A stretch of DNA of 5,216 bases from Actinomycetota bacterium (GTDB taxonomy: Bacteria > Actinomycetota > Actinomycetes > Streptosporangiales > Streptosporangiaceae). The notes beneath the pieces were generated by a model. That model was not told the DNA's origin, did no database searches, and saw only the letters and a list, made by a program, of their open reading frames with translations. Below are positions 1 to 5,216 of the stretch, piece by piece. The stretch is taken from contig PLIQ01000149.1 of the NCBI GenBank assembly GCA_003140115.1, positions 1 to 5,216 of the forward strand. The letters are read 5' to 3'. The position numbers were made by a program, and so were the translations under genes. Positions within the stretch are counted from its first letter, which is position 1, and each line of letters opens with the position of its first letter.

Positions 1-3000
1 GGCTGCCTGCTGCTGGGTGAGCGCGCGGCCGACGGCCAGCTCGGCGTTCCACGCCTCGGGTGCGATGGTCTCGCGGGCGGGAGCCAGGAACGCCTCGAGC
101 ATTTCCGGTTGTTTTATCGGGATGGCGGTCTTCTGCCTGATGGCTTCCGCGGCGCCGGTCAGGCGGGCCGCCCGCAGGGCCTCGCCGAACTGAGCAGCGT
201 TGGCGGCGGCCATTTCCAGGGTGGTGGCCAGGAGTTCGGGGTCACCGCAGCTGACGACGTAGCCGGCCATGCCGGACAGCTGCTCGCGGGCCTCCTGGGC
301 CCGGCCCGCCCGCAGGTGGACCCCGGCCAGAGATTGCTGGTCCAGGGCCACGCCCAGCATGTCCCCCTGCTTCGTGTCAATGGCGAGCGCCTCCTGCAGC
401 ACCTGCGTGGCGCGGTCGAAGTTACCCGCATCGGCCTCCAGCTGGCCGATGTTGGTCAGGGCCGCGGCGAGCCGCATGTCACTGCCGAGCTCGCGGGAGA
501 TGGCGGCGCTCTCCTCCAGCAAGGACCGCGCGGTGTCGAAGTCGTCGAGATGATGGTGGGTGATGCCGAGGCTGTTGAGTTCTCGTGCCTGCTGGTTCCG
601 GTCGCCGAGGTCACGCCAGATCGCCAGGCTCCGCTCGAGCAGCGGCAGCGCGGCCCGCGGCTCGCTCTGCTGCTGCAGCAGCACCCCGAGCCAGTGCGCC
701 AGCTGGGCCAGCGGTGCCCCGCCCTCCTCGGCGGCCAGGTCGATGGCCCGCTGCAGCCACCGCCGCCCTTCGGTGACGTAGGCATGCCGGTACCAGAACA
801 GGGCCAGCGCCTCGACCAGCCGCAGGCCGATGGCGGCCCGTTCGCGGTCGCCGGGCGCCGGGTCCGCGGCCGGGGTTTGCAGTGACCAGCCCAAGGCGGC
901 GCGCAGGTTGTCGTGCTCGGCCTCCAGCCAGTCCAGGGCGACTAGGTGCTCCGGGCCCGAGCTGCGCAGCTGTTCCTGCGCCCGTTCGGCGAGCCCGGCG
1001 TAATACCCGGCGTGGCGGCGCCGGGTCTCGTCCAGGTCCCCGGCCTGCTCCAGGCGCTCGAGGGCGTACTCGCGGATGGTTTCCAGCATGCCGACGCGGG
1101 GCTCGCCGTCGGCGCCGTCGGTCACCGTGACCAGGCTGACGTCCAGCAGCCCGGCGGCCAGATCCAGGGGATCGGCTCCGACCCCCTGGGCGCCCGGGCC
1201 GGGCTCTGACGCCGCGACCGCGGCCAGCGCGTCCAGGTCGCAGCCCCCGGCGAACACCCCGGCGCGGCGGAACGTCTCGGCCAGATTCTCGGTCAGCAGG
1301 TCGTAGCTCCAGGCGATGGCGTTGCGCAGGGTCTGCTGCCGCGACGACTGCCCGACGTCGGGAGCGGCCAGGTCGATGCTGTGGCTCAGGCGGGCCAGCA
1401 GGGCCCGCGGCGCCAGCAGCCGGATCCGGGCCGCGGCCAGCTCGATGGCCAGCGGCAGCCCGTCCAGGCGCTCGCAGATGGCCGCGACGTCGCCGGCGTT
1501 GGCCGCGGTGAGAGTAAAGCCCGGCCGGGACATGCTCGCCTGCTGGACGAACAACCGCGCCGCGCCGCTCGCGGACACCTCCTCGACGGACGCCTCGCGG
1601 GGCACCTGTAGCGGCGGCACCGGCAGCTCCTGCTCACCTGGCAGGTGCAGCGGCCGCCGGGAGGTCGCCAGCACGACCAGGCCGGGGGCGGTCGCGAGCA
1701 GTCCGGCCACCACGCCGGCGGCGCCGTCCAGCTGCTCGAGGTTGTCCAGCACCAGCAGGGCCCGGCGATCACCCAGGTACCCGGTCACGGCGTCCGCGGC
1801 GGGCCCATCGGCGGCCACGTCCAGGCCGTCGGCGATGGTCTTCCACATCACCTCGGCATCGCGGACGGGCGCCAAGGGGATGAAGAACACTCCCTGCGGG
1901 AAGTCCTGGTCCAGCGCTGCGGCGGCGGCCAGCGATAGCCGTGTCTTGCCGACGCCGCCGGTGCCGGTCAGCGTCACCAGCCGGATCCCCGGCCCGGTGA
2001 GCTTGGCGGTGACCTCCTCCAGGTCGCGCTCCCGGCCGACCAGCGGCGTCATCGGCACCGGCAGCCTGCTCTGCGCGCCCAGGCTCTTCAGCGGCGGGAA
2101 CCGGTCCGGCAGCCCGGCGACGACCAGCTGGTAGATGCGCTCCGACGCCTCGATGTCTTTCAGCCGGTGCCAGCCCAGGTCGCGCAGCGACACATCGGCG
2201 GCCAGCCGCGATTCCACCAGGTGCCACGTCGCATCGGACACCACGACCTGGCCGCCGTGCGCGGTCGCCGCGATCCGCGCCGCCCGGTGCACGTCCAGCC
2301 CGACATAGTTGTCCTCGTGGCGGGTCGGCTCACCCGAGTGCAGGCCCATTCGCACCCGGACCGTCACACCATCGGGCCAGTCATACCCGGCCAGGGCCCG
2401 CTGCCCGGCCACGCAGCAGCCAACCGCGGCGATGGCCGACTCGAAGACCACGAAAAAGCTGTCCCCCTCAGTACTCAGCTCCCGGCCGCCGAAACTGCGG
2501 AACGCGGCCCGCAGCAGCGTCCGCTGCGCCGACAGCGCCTCGCCATACCGCTCTCCCAGGCGCCTGACCAGCACCGTCGACCCCTCGATGTCGCTGAACA
2601 GCATGGTCAGAGTCCCAGTGGGAAGCTCCGCCGCCGTCGCGGCCACGCCGGGACCGCCCTCCGCGTCCGCCCCGGCGCCCGCGTCCTCCCCGGCGACCGG
2701 GCCGGACCGGATGATGGTCTGGGGGGCCGCCGGGCGACCAGCCTGTCCGGACTGCGCGCCGACCGCACCGGGAACCTGCGCATACGGCGGCAGCCCCAGC
2801 GACCCGCGCAGCGCGTCGGCGAACTCGCAGCAGGTGGCATACCGGTCGGCGGGCACCTTGGCCAGCGCCCGGACCAGCACCTGGTCCGCCGCCGCCGGAA
2901 GATCCGGTCGCTCGGCGGTCAGCAGCGGCGGCGGCTGCGAGAAATGCCCGTACATCACCGCCATCGCGTCTTGCTGATGGAACGGCGGCGAACCGGCCAG

Positions 3001-3657
3001 CAGCTCGAACGCCGCGCACGCCAGCCCATACTGATCAGCCCGCCCGTCCACCGGCTGGCCCCCGAGCTGCTCCGGGGCGACGTAGTCCAGCGTGCCCAGG
3101 AACTGCCCCGTGCGGGTCAGGCCGGTGGCCGCCAGCGCAGGCTTGCTCAGCCCGAAGTCCGACAGGTACACGTGATCGGGCCGTCCGGCCCGCGCGTCCA
3201 TCAGCATGTTGGCAGGCTTCACGTCACGGTGCACCAGCCCGGCCGCGTGCGCGGCATCCAGCGCCGAGGCCACCGCAGAGATGATCGCGGCCGCCCGCCC
3301 CGCCGACAGCGGGCCCTCACGCTGGACCAGCGTGTGCACGTCGCTGCCGGGCACGTACCGCATCGCGATGAACAGCACCCCGCCTGCCTCGCCGGCCTCA
3401 TACACCGGGATGATGTGCGGGTCATCGACCGCCGCCGCCGCCCGCGACTCCCTGAGGAACCGCTGCCGGAACTCCGCATCGGCCGCCAGCCACGGCGCCA
3501 GGACCTTCAGCCCCACCAACCGACCCAGCCGCTCATCACGCGCCCGGAACACCACCGCCATTCCGCCCGCGCCAACCTGCTCCTCCAGCAGGTACCCCGC
3601 CACCCGCGATCCCGCGGCCACCCCGGCGTCGGCTTGCGCCGGCACCTCACCGCTCAC
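1..3657 (-). CDS. Ser/Thr kinase - cyclase homology - NB-ARC (STAND) ATPase - TPR signalling protein, C-terminus cut by window
   Basis: A predicted cytosolic signal-transduction protein, with 1219 residues visible and no membrane segment or PASTA repeat seen. Residues 20-290 are a Hanks-type kinase with G-loop GAGGMAVV (29-36), Lys51, Glu70, HRDVKPAN (143-150), DFG (167-169), Thr-rich activation loop and APE (194-196), so it looks catalytically complete. An Ala/Gly/Pro linker (about 291-346) leads to a class III cyclase homology domain (348-516; FSDIEGST, GDSFFVVF, AARIAATAHGGQ). The NB-ARC/AfsR-like ATPase follows (535-760) with Walker A GTGGVGKT (565-572), Walker B LLVLDN (634-639), ATSRR (664-668) and GLPLAIE (733-739). 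Next come a winged-helix-like region (WSYDLL, about 776-875) and TPRs (about 980-1177). The GTG start follows an AGGGGAGG ribosome site. The last visible residues (GRALTQQQAA) resemble the ends of AfsR-like ATPases, so few residues are probably missing. No DNA-binding domain is visible. Domain calls are firm; signal and targets are unknown. Confidence 0.93.
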   Translation of the reverse strand, partial: MSGEVPAQADAGVAAGSRVAGYLLEEQVGAGGMAVVFRARDERLGRLVGLKVLAPWLAADAEFRQRFLRESRAAAAVDDPHIIPVYEAGEAGGVLFIAMRYVPGSDVHTLVQREGPLSAGRAAAIISAVASALDAAHAAGLVHRDVKPANMLMDARAGRPDHVYLSDFGLSKPALAATGLTRTGQFLGTLDYVAPEQLGGQPVDGRADQYGLACAAFELLAGSPPFHQQDAMAVMYGHFSQPPPLLTAERPDLPAAADQVLVRALAKVPADRYATCCEFADALRGSLGLPPYAQVPGAVGAQSGQAGRPAAPQTIIRSGPVAGEDAGAGADAEGGPGVAATAAELPTGTLTMLFSDIEGSTVLVRRLGERYGEALSAQRTLLRAAFRSFGGRELSTEGDSFFVVFESAIAAVGCCVAGQRALAGYDWPDGVTVRVRMGLHSGEPTRHEDNYVGLDVHRAARIAATAHGGQVVVSDATWHLVESRLAADVSLRDLGWHRLKDIEASERIYQLVVAGLPDRFPPLKSLGAQSRLPVPMTPLVGRERDLEEVTAKLTGPGIRLVTLTGTGGVGKTRLSLAAAAALDQDFPQGVFFIPLAPVRDAEVMWKTIADGLDVAADGPAADAVTGYLGDRRALLVLDNLEQLDGAAGVVAGLLATAPGLVVLATSRRPLHLPGEQELPVPPLQVPREASVEEVSASGAARLFVQQASMSRPGFTLTAANAGDVAAICERLDGLPLAIELAAARIRLLAPRALLARLSHSIDLAAPDVGQSSRQQTLRNAIAWSYDLLTENLAETFRRAGVFAGGCDLDALAAVAASEPGPGAQGVGADPLDLAAGLLDVSLVTVTDGADGEPRVGMLETIREYALERLEQAGDLDETRRRHAGYYAGLAERAQEQLRSSGPEHLVALDWLEAEHDNLRAALGWSLQTPAADPAPGDRERAAIGLRLVEALALFWYRHAYVTEGRRWLQRAIDLAAEEGGAPLAQLAHWLGVLLQQQSEPRAALPLLERSLAIWRDLGDRNQQARELNSLGITHHHLDDFDTARSLLEESAAISRELGSDMRLAAALTNIGQLEADAGNFDRATQVLQEALAIDTKQGDMLGVALDQQSLAGVHLRAGRAQEAREQLSGMAGYVVSCGDPELLATTLEMAAANAAQFGEALRAARLTGAAEAIRQKTAIPIKQPEMLEAFLAPARETIAPEAWNAELAVGRALTQQQAA

Positions 3658-3661
3658 GGGG

Positions 3662-3669
3662 CCTCCCCT
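3662..3669 (-). promoter_or_regulatory. Ribosome binding site fixing the kinase gene start
   Basis: On the minus strand AGGGGAGG lies four bases before the GTG at 3657-3655. The frame stays open upstream of this GTG, so this site decides the start. It also places the kinase G-loop at residue 29, the usual distance from the N-terminus for soluble kinases. Confidence 0.7.
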
Positions 3670-3767
3670 ACCAGCAAGCCACCCGGCGCTCCCCTCCCCG
3701 ACCCGGGCCCGGCGCGAACGCGCAGCGCGGTTATCCAGCGGCCGGAAAGCCCGCCAAGGCGCTCCTA

Positions 3768-3797
3768 AGTATCCGCCGTGACCGCAGCCCGCCGCAA
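3768..3797 (-). promoter_or_regulatory. Possible promoter of the kinase gene
   Basis: Read on the minus strand, TTGCGG (3797-3792) is separated by 18 bases from GATACT (3773-3768). This resembles a housekeeping-sigma promoter, matching three of six bases at -35 and four of six at -10. It would start transcription near 3761 and give a leader of about 100 bases. The match is modest, but I found no better candidate between the two divergent genes. Confidence 0.3.
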
Positions 3798-3869
3798 TAC
3801 GACGCGGTACCTGGCCGGGCGTGAGCCGGCCGTTGACATCACCGGCAGGTTTCCGGCCGCGCGGACATC

Positions 3870-3882
3870 TATCCTGAGCTGG
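3870..3882 (+). promoter_or_regulatory. Probable -10 element giving a leaderless transcript of the cobalamin-binder gene
   Basis: TATCCT (3870-3875) fits the TANNNT actinobacterial -10 consensus. Its last base is seven positions before the G of the GTG start at 3882, the normal distance to +1. There is no Shine-Dalgarno sequence just upstream of this GTG. Together these suggest transcription starts at the first base of the start codon. No good -35 lies at 16-19 bp, which is common for actinobacterial promoters with a strong -10. Confidence 0.55.
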
Positions 3883-4775
3883 TGCGCCTGGTGTCCCTGC
3901 TCCCGTCGGCAACCGAGATCGTCTACGCGCTCGGCCTCGACGACGAACTGGTCGGGGTCACCTTTGAGTGCGACGAACCCCCGGCGGCTCGTCAGGAAAA
4001 GACGGTCGTCGTGGGCGGGCGGGATACCCGCGGGATGACGGCCGGGGAGATCGACGCCTACGTCCGCGCGCAGACGGCGGCGGGAACCGATCTCTACACG
4101 CTGCACGCCCGGGCGCTGGCCGAGCTGGAACCTGAGCTGATCTTGACCCAGGACTTGTGCCGGGTGTGCGCGCTGCCCTCGGATCGCGTCGAGGACGCCC
4201 TGGACTACCTGGGCTGCCGGGCCGACGTGCTGTCCTTGGACCCGCACTCGCTCGCCGACGTGCTGGCCAGCATCGCGGAGGTGGGGATACGGGCCGGCGT
4301 GCCGGAGCGGGCCTCGGAGCTGACCGCCCGGCTGCGGGCCCGGCTCGAGCGCGTCGCGGCCAGCGTGGCCGGACGGCCCCGGCCCAGGGTCGCGGTGATC
4401 GAGTGGACCGATCCGCCGTTTACCGCCGGACACTGGATACCGGACCTGGTCAGCGCGGCCGGCGGCGAGCCGGTGGCAGCCCGGCCCGGCGAACGGTCGG
4501 TCGCGACGACCTGGGCGGCCATCGAGGCGGCGGCGCCGGACCTGGTCGTTGTCGCGCCGTGCGGCTACCACCTGGCTGGCGCCATTGAGCAGGCCAAGAC
4601 GGTGGCCCGAGCGCTGCCCGGCCTGCCCGTGTGGGCGATCGACGCCGACGGGCTGGTCGTCCGGCCGGGTCCGCGCCTGATCGACGGCGTGGAAGCGATC
4701 GCCTCGGTGCTCCACCCAGGGGCCGGTCCGGCCGCCCGTCCCGGCACGGTGAGCCGGGTCACGCCTCCCAGCTAG
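3882..4775 (+). CDS. Cobalamin-binding protein, BtuF-like substrate-binding fold, no signal peptide
   Basis: A 297-residue protein of the periplasmic binding fold (BtuF/FecB-like, PF01497 type) usually annotated as cobalamin-binding protein. The N-terminal lobe begins at once with RLVSLLPSATEIVYALGL (2-19), followed by GVTFECDEP (25-33) and VGGRDTRGM (44-52). A QDLCRVCALPS segment (90-100) contains a Cys93-x-x-Cys96 pair. A helical connector (about 124-165) leads to the second lobe: IEWTDPPFTAGHWIPD (173-188), APCGYHL (225-231) and WAIDADGLVVRPGPRL (251-266). The start is constrained: an in-frame TGA at 3834-3836 lies 45 bases upstream and GTG 3882 is the first usual start codon after it. No signal peptide or lipobox can therefore be added, and the protein is probably cytosolic. 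It may bind or hand on a corrinoid rather than serve an importer; no BtuC or BtuD gene is visible. The family call is strong, the ligand is inferred. Confidence 0.88.
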   Translation: MRLVSLLPSATEIVYALGLDDELVGVTFECDEPPAARQEKTVVVGGRDTRGMTAGEIDAYVRAQTAAGTDLYTLHARALAELEPELILTQDLCRVCALPSDRVEDALDYLGCRADVLSLDPHSLADVLASIAEVGIRAGVPERASELTARLRARLERVAASVAGRPRPRVAVIEWTDPPFTAGHWIPDLVSAAGGEPVAARPGERSVATTWAAIEAAAPDLVVVAPCGYHLAGAIEQAKTVARALPGLPVWAIDADGLVVRPGPRLIDGVEAIASVLHPGAGPAARPGTVSRVTPPS

Positions 4776-4790
4776 GCACCCAGCGGGCTG

Positions 4791-4811
4791 AGATACGTGG
4801 ACGTCCAAGTA
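4791..4811. promoter_or_regulatory. Operator-like element, upstream copy, over the -35
   Basis: First copy of a 21-bp element of form AGATA-N3-GGACGTCC-W-AGTA. Its core TGGACGTCCA (4798-4807) is a perfect 10-bp palindrome, as expected for a dimeric regulator, and includes the -35 of the icmF promoter. The regulator is not in the window, and its family cannot be told from the site alone; a TetR-type protein would fit such a palindrome. Confidence 0.55.
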
Positions 4812-4826
4812 AATGGGCGGTAAGAT
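4798..4826 (+). promoter_or_regulatory. Promoter of icmF
   Basis: TGGACG (4798-4803) and TAAGAT (4821-4826) are separated by 17 bases. They match TTGACA at four of six positions and the TANNNT -10 consensus. The predicted start is near 4833, leaving an untranslated leader of about 82 bases. The stretch is distinctly AT-richer than its surroundings. The -35 lies inside the first GGACGTCC palindrome and the predicted start inside the second. Confidence 0.6.
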
Positions 4827-4843
4827 AGTAGGACGTCCTAGTA
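4823..4843. promoter_or_regulatory. Operator-like element, downstream copy, over the predicted start of transcription
   Basis: Second copy of the AGATA-N3-GGACGTCC-W-AGTA element, identical to the upstream copy at 17 of 21 positions. Its core TAGGACGTCCTA (4829-4840) is a perfect 12-bp palindrome. It overlaps the last bases of the -10 and covers the predicted +1, a typical repressor position. The two centres are 32 bp apart, about three helical turns, so bound dimers would face the same side of the DNA. Confidence 0.58.
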
Positions 4844-4904
4844 TTTTCGGTGGCTGGTCCTCGTGGCCCTTCTCCTACAGCCCCAGCTCCCCTATAGCCA
4901 TAGC

Positions 4905-4909
4905 GGAGG
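4905..4909 (+). promoter_or_regulatory. Ribosome binding site deciding the icmF start
   Basis: GGAGG lies five bases before the GTG at 4915. The frame is open for at least 90 bases upstream without a competing ribosome site. This spacing sets the start and gives a 15-residue N-terminal tail before the conserved [13 protein letters not shown] block. Confidence 0.75.
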
Positions 4910-4914
4910 CGGCA

Positions 4915-5216
4915 GTGCCCAGTAACTCCCCGGCGCTCCACGTGCCGGTCAACCCGGTGCGGTTCGTCACCGCCGCGAGCCTGTTCGACGGGCATGACGC
5001 GGCGATCAACATCATGCGGCGGGTGCTGCAGAGCCAGGGCGCGGAGGTGGTCCACCTCGGGCACGACCGCAGCGTCGAGACGGTGGCCCGCACCGCCATC
5101 GAGGAAGACGCGCAGGGCATCGCGCTGTCGTCCTACCAGGGCGGGCACGTCGAGTACTTCAGCTATCTCGTGCAGCGGCTGGCCGAGCTCGGCGCGGGTC
5201 ACATCAAGGTGTACGG
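4915..5216 (+). CDS. icmF: IcmF, fused isobutyryl-CoA mutase/G-protein chaperone: N-terminal B12-binding domain only, cut by window
   Basis: IcmF is a cytosolic adenosylcobalamin-dependent enzyme that interconverts isobutyryl-CoA and n-butyryl-CoA. It carries its own MeaB-like GTPase chaperone between the B12 domain and the mutase domain. Only the first 100 residues are visible, all B12-binding domain: [21 protein letters not shown] (16-36) contains the D25-x-H27 cobalamin motif, with His27 the expected lower axial ligand. Then follow [11 protein letters not shown] (45-55) and [12 protein letters not shown] (71-82). The [12 protein letters not shown] and [11 protein letters not shown] signatures at the N-terminus fit IcmF. 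The small subunits of methylmalonyl-CoA and isobutyryl-CoA mutase instead carry a DGHDRG-type motif, and single-chain methylmalonyl-CoA mutases have this domain at the C-terminus. The GTPase and mutase domains must lie beyond the window. A related fused mutase with another acyl-CoA substrate is possible. Confidence 0.87.
   Translation, partial: MPSNSPALHVPVNPVRFVTAASLFDGHDAAINIMRRVLQSQGAEVVHLGHDRSVETVARTAIEEDAQGIALSSYQGGHVEYFSYLVQRLAELGAGHIKVY

Larger units (their letters stand above)
3658..3881. other. Divergent intergenic region
   Basis: A 224-bp gap between the divergent kinase and cobalamin-binder genes. Near the kinase start it holds a 10-bp palindrome, CCGGGCCCGG (3703-3712), abutting an inverted repeat GCGCG-AA-CGCGC (3712-3723). 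These could be an operator or simply GC-rich chance. A perfect TTGACA (3833-3838) lies 31 bases before the likely -10 of the downstream gene, too far to act as its -35. I see no cobalamin riboswitch-like structure, RNA gene or convincing small ORF. Confidence 0.6.
4776..4914 (+). other. Intergenic region and icmF leader
   Basis: This 139-bp gap separates the cobalamin-binder stop codon from icmF. Its first half carries the promoter and twin operator-like elements. The second half is the predicted leader: a pyrimidine-rich run (4867-4891) and a short inverted repeat CTAT-AGCC-ATAG (4892-4903) just before the ribosome site. I find no stem-loop plus U-run terminator after the upstream gene, so some readthrough into icmF is possible. 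The leader is too short for a cobalamin riboswitch. Confidence 0.6.

Noticed and set aside
1351..1362. 12-bp palindrome CCCGACGTCGGG
   Set aside because: It sits inside codons of the ATPase region, lacks the AT-rich flanks of the icmF promoter elements and is plausible by chance at this GC content.
109..2134. Several plus-strand open frames (258, 272 and shorter) opposite the ATPase/TPR part
   Set aside because: They are low-complexity antisense shadows of the minus-strand gene, without family motifs.
2167..3768. Plus-strand open frame of 533 codons opposite the kinase/cyclase part
   Set aside because: It is rich in Arg, Pro, His and Gln without any motif, lies antisense to a frame full of exact kinase and cyclase signatures, and is explained by the GC bias keeping antisense frames open.
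3833..3838. Perfect TTGACA -35 hexamer before the cobalamin-binder gene
   Set aside because: No acceptable -10 lies 16-19 bp downstream, and the likely -10 (3870) is 31 bp away, so it is probably coincidental.
3778..4038. Small plus-strand frame (86 codons) overlapping the start of the cobalamin-binder gene
   Set aside because: Its second half is an out-of-frame reading of the binder gene, and it has no ribosome site or motif.
4776..4800. Terminator after the cobalamin-binder gene
   Set aside because: Only a CAGC-GG-GCTG micro-inverted repeat is present, with too small a loop and no U-run.
3765..4808. Minus-strand open frame of 347 codons opposite the cobalamin binder
   Set aside because: It has shadow composition without motifs, covers the whole divergent promoter region and lies antisense to a clear BtuF-like protein.
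4776..4914. Cobalamin riboswitch before icmF
   Set aside because: The predicted leader is about 82 bases, much shorter than a B12 riboswitch, and no B12-box-like block was recognised.
4759..5202. Minus-strand open frame of 147 codons over the icmF start
   Set aside because: It runs antisense to the exact B12-binding signatures of icmF and through its promoter; there is no motif or ribosome site.

Overview
The window is GC-rich throughout. It shows strong G/C bias at third codon positions, GTG starts on all three genes and a TANNNT-type -10 element sitting exactly at a start codon. With an AfsR-like STAND ATPase and IcmF, this points to a high-GC actinomycete (Streptosporangiales/Streptomyces-like). 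I cannot name a genus. I saw no rRNA, tRNA, CRISPR array, insertion sequence or integrase.

Layout. (1) Positions 1-3657, minus strand: one very long reading frame, 1219 codons visible and open at the left edge. It encodes a cytosolic multidomain signalling protein with the order Ser/Thr protein kinase, class III nucleotide cyclase homology domain, NB-ARC/STAND ATPase, winged-helix region, TPR array. I read every codon of this frame and found no internal stop or frameshift. (2) Positions 3658-3881: a 224-bp divergent intergenic region with start signals for both flanking genes. (3) Positions 3882-4775, plus strand: a 297-residue cobalamin-binding protein of the BtuF-like fold with no signal peptide, probably read from a leaderless mRNA. 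(4) Positions 4776-4914: a 139-bp AT-richer gap with a recognisable promoter flanked by two copies of a 21-bp element centred on the palindrome GGACGTCC, exactly 32 bp apart. (5) Positions 4915-5216, plus strand: the N-terminal B12-binding domain of the fused isobutyryl-CoA mutase/G-protein IcmF, cut by the right edge.

How they fit together. The two plus-strand genes share a cobalamin theme: a soluble corrinoid binder next to a B12-dependent acyl-CoA mutase. The mutase has its own promoter, and its paired operator-like sites suggest control by a dimeric repressor or activator, perhaps one sensing an acyl-CoA. The divergent kinase/cyclase/ATPase protein is a separate transcription unit. Nothing in the sequence links it functionally to B12 metabolism apart from the shared intergenic region.

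The observations most worth following are the kinase-cyclase-STAND-TPR fusion with its atypical cyclase site, the twin GGACGTCC promoter architecture, and the signal-less cobalamin binder.
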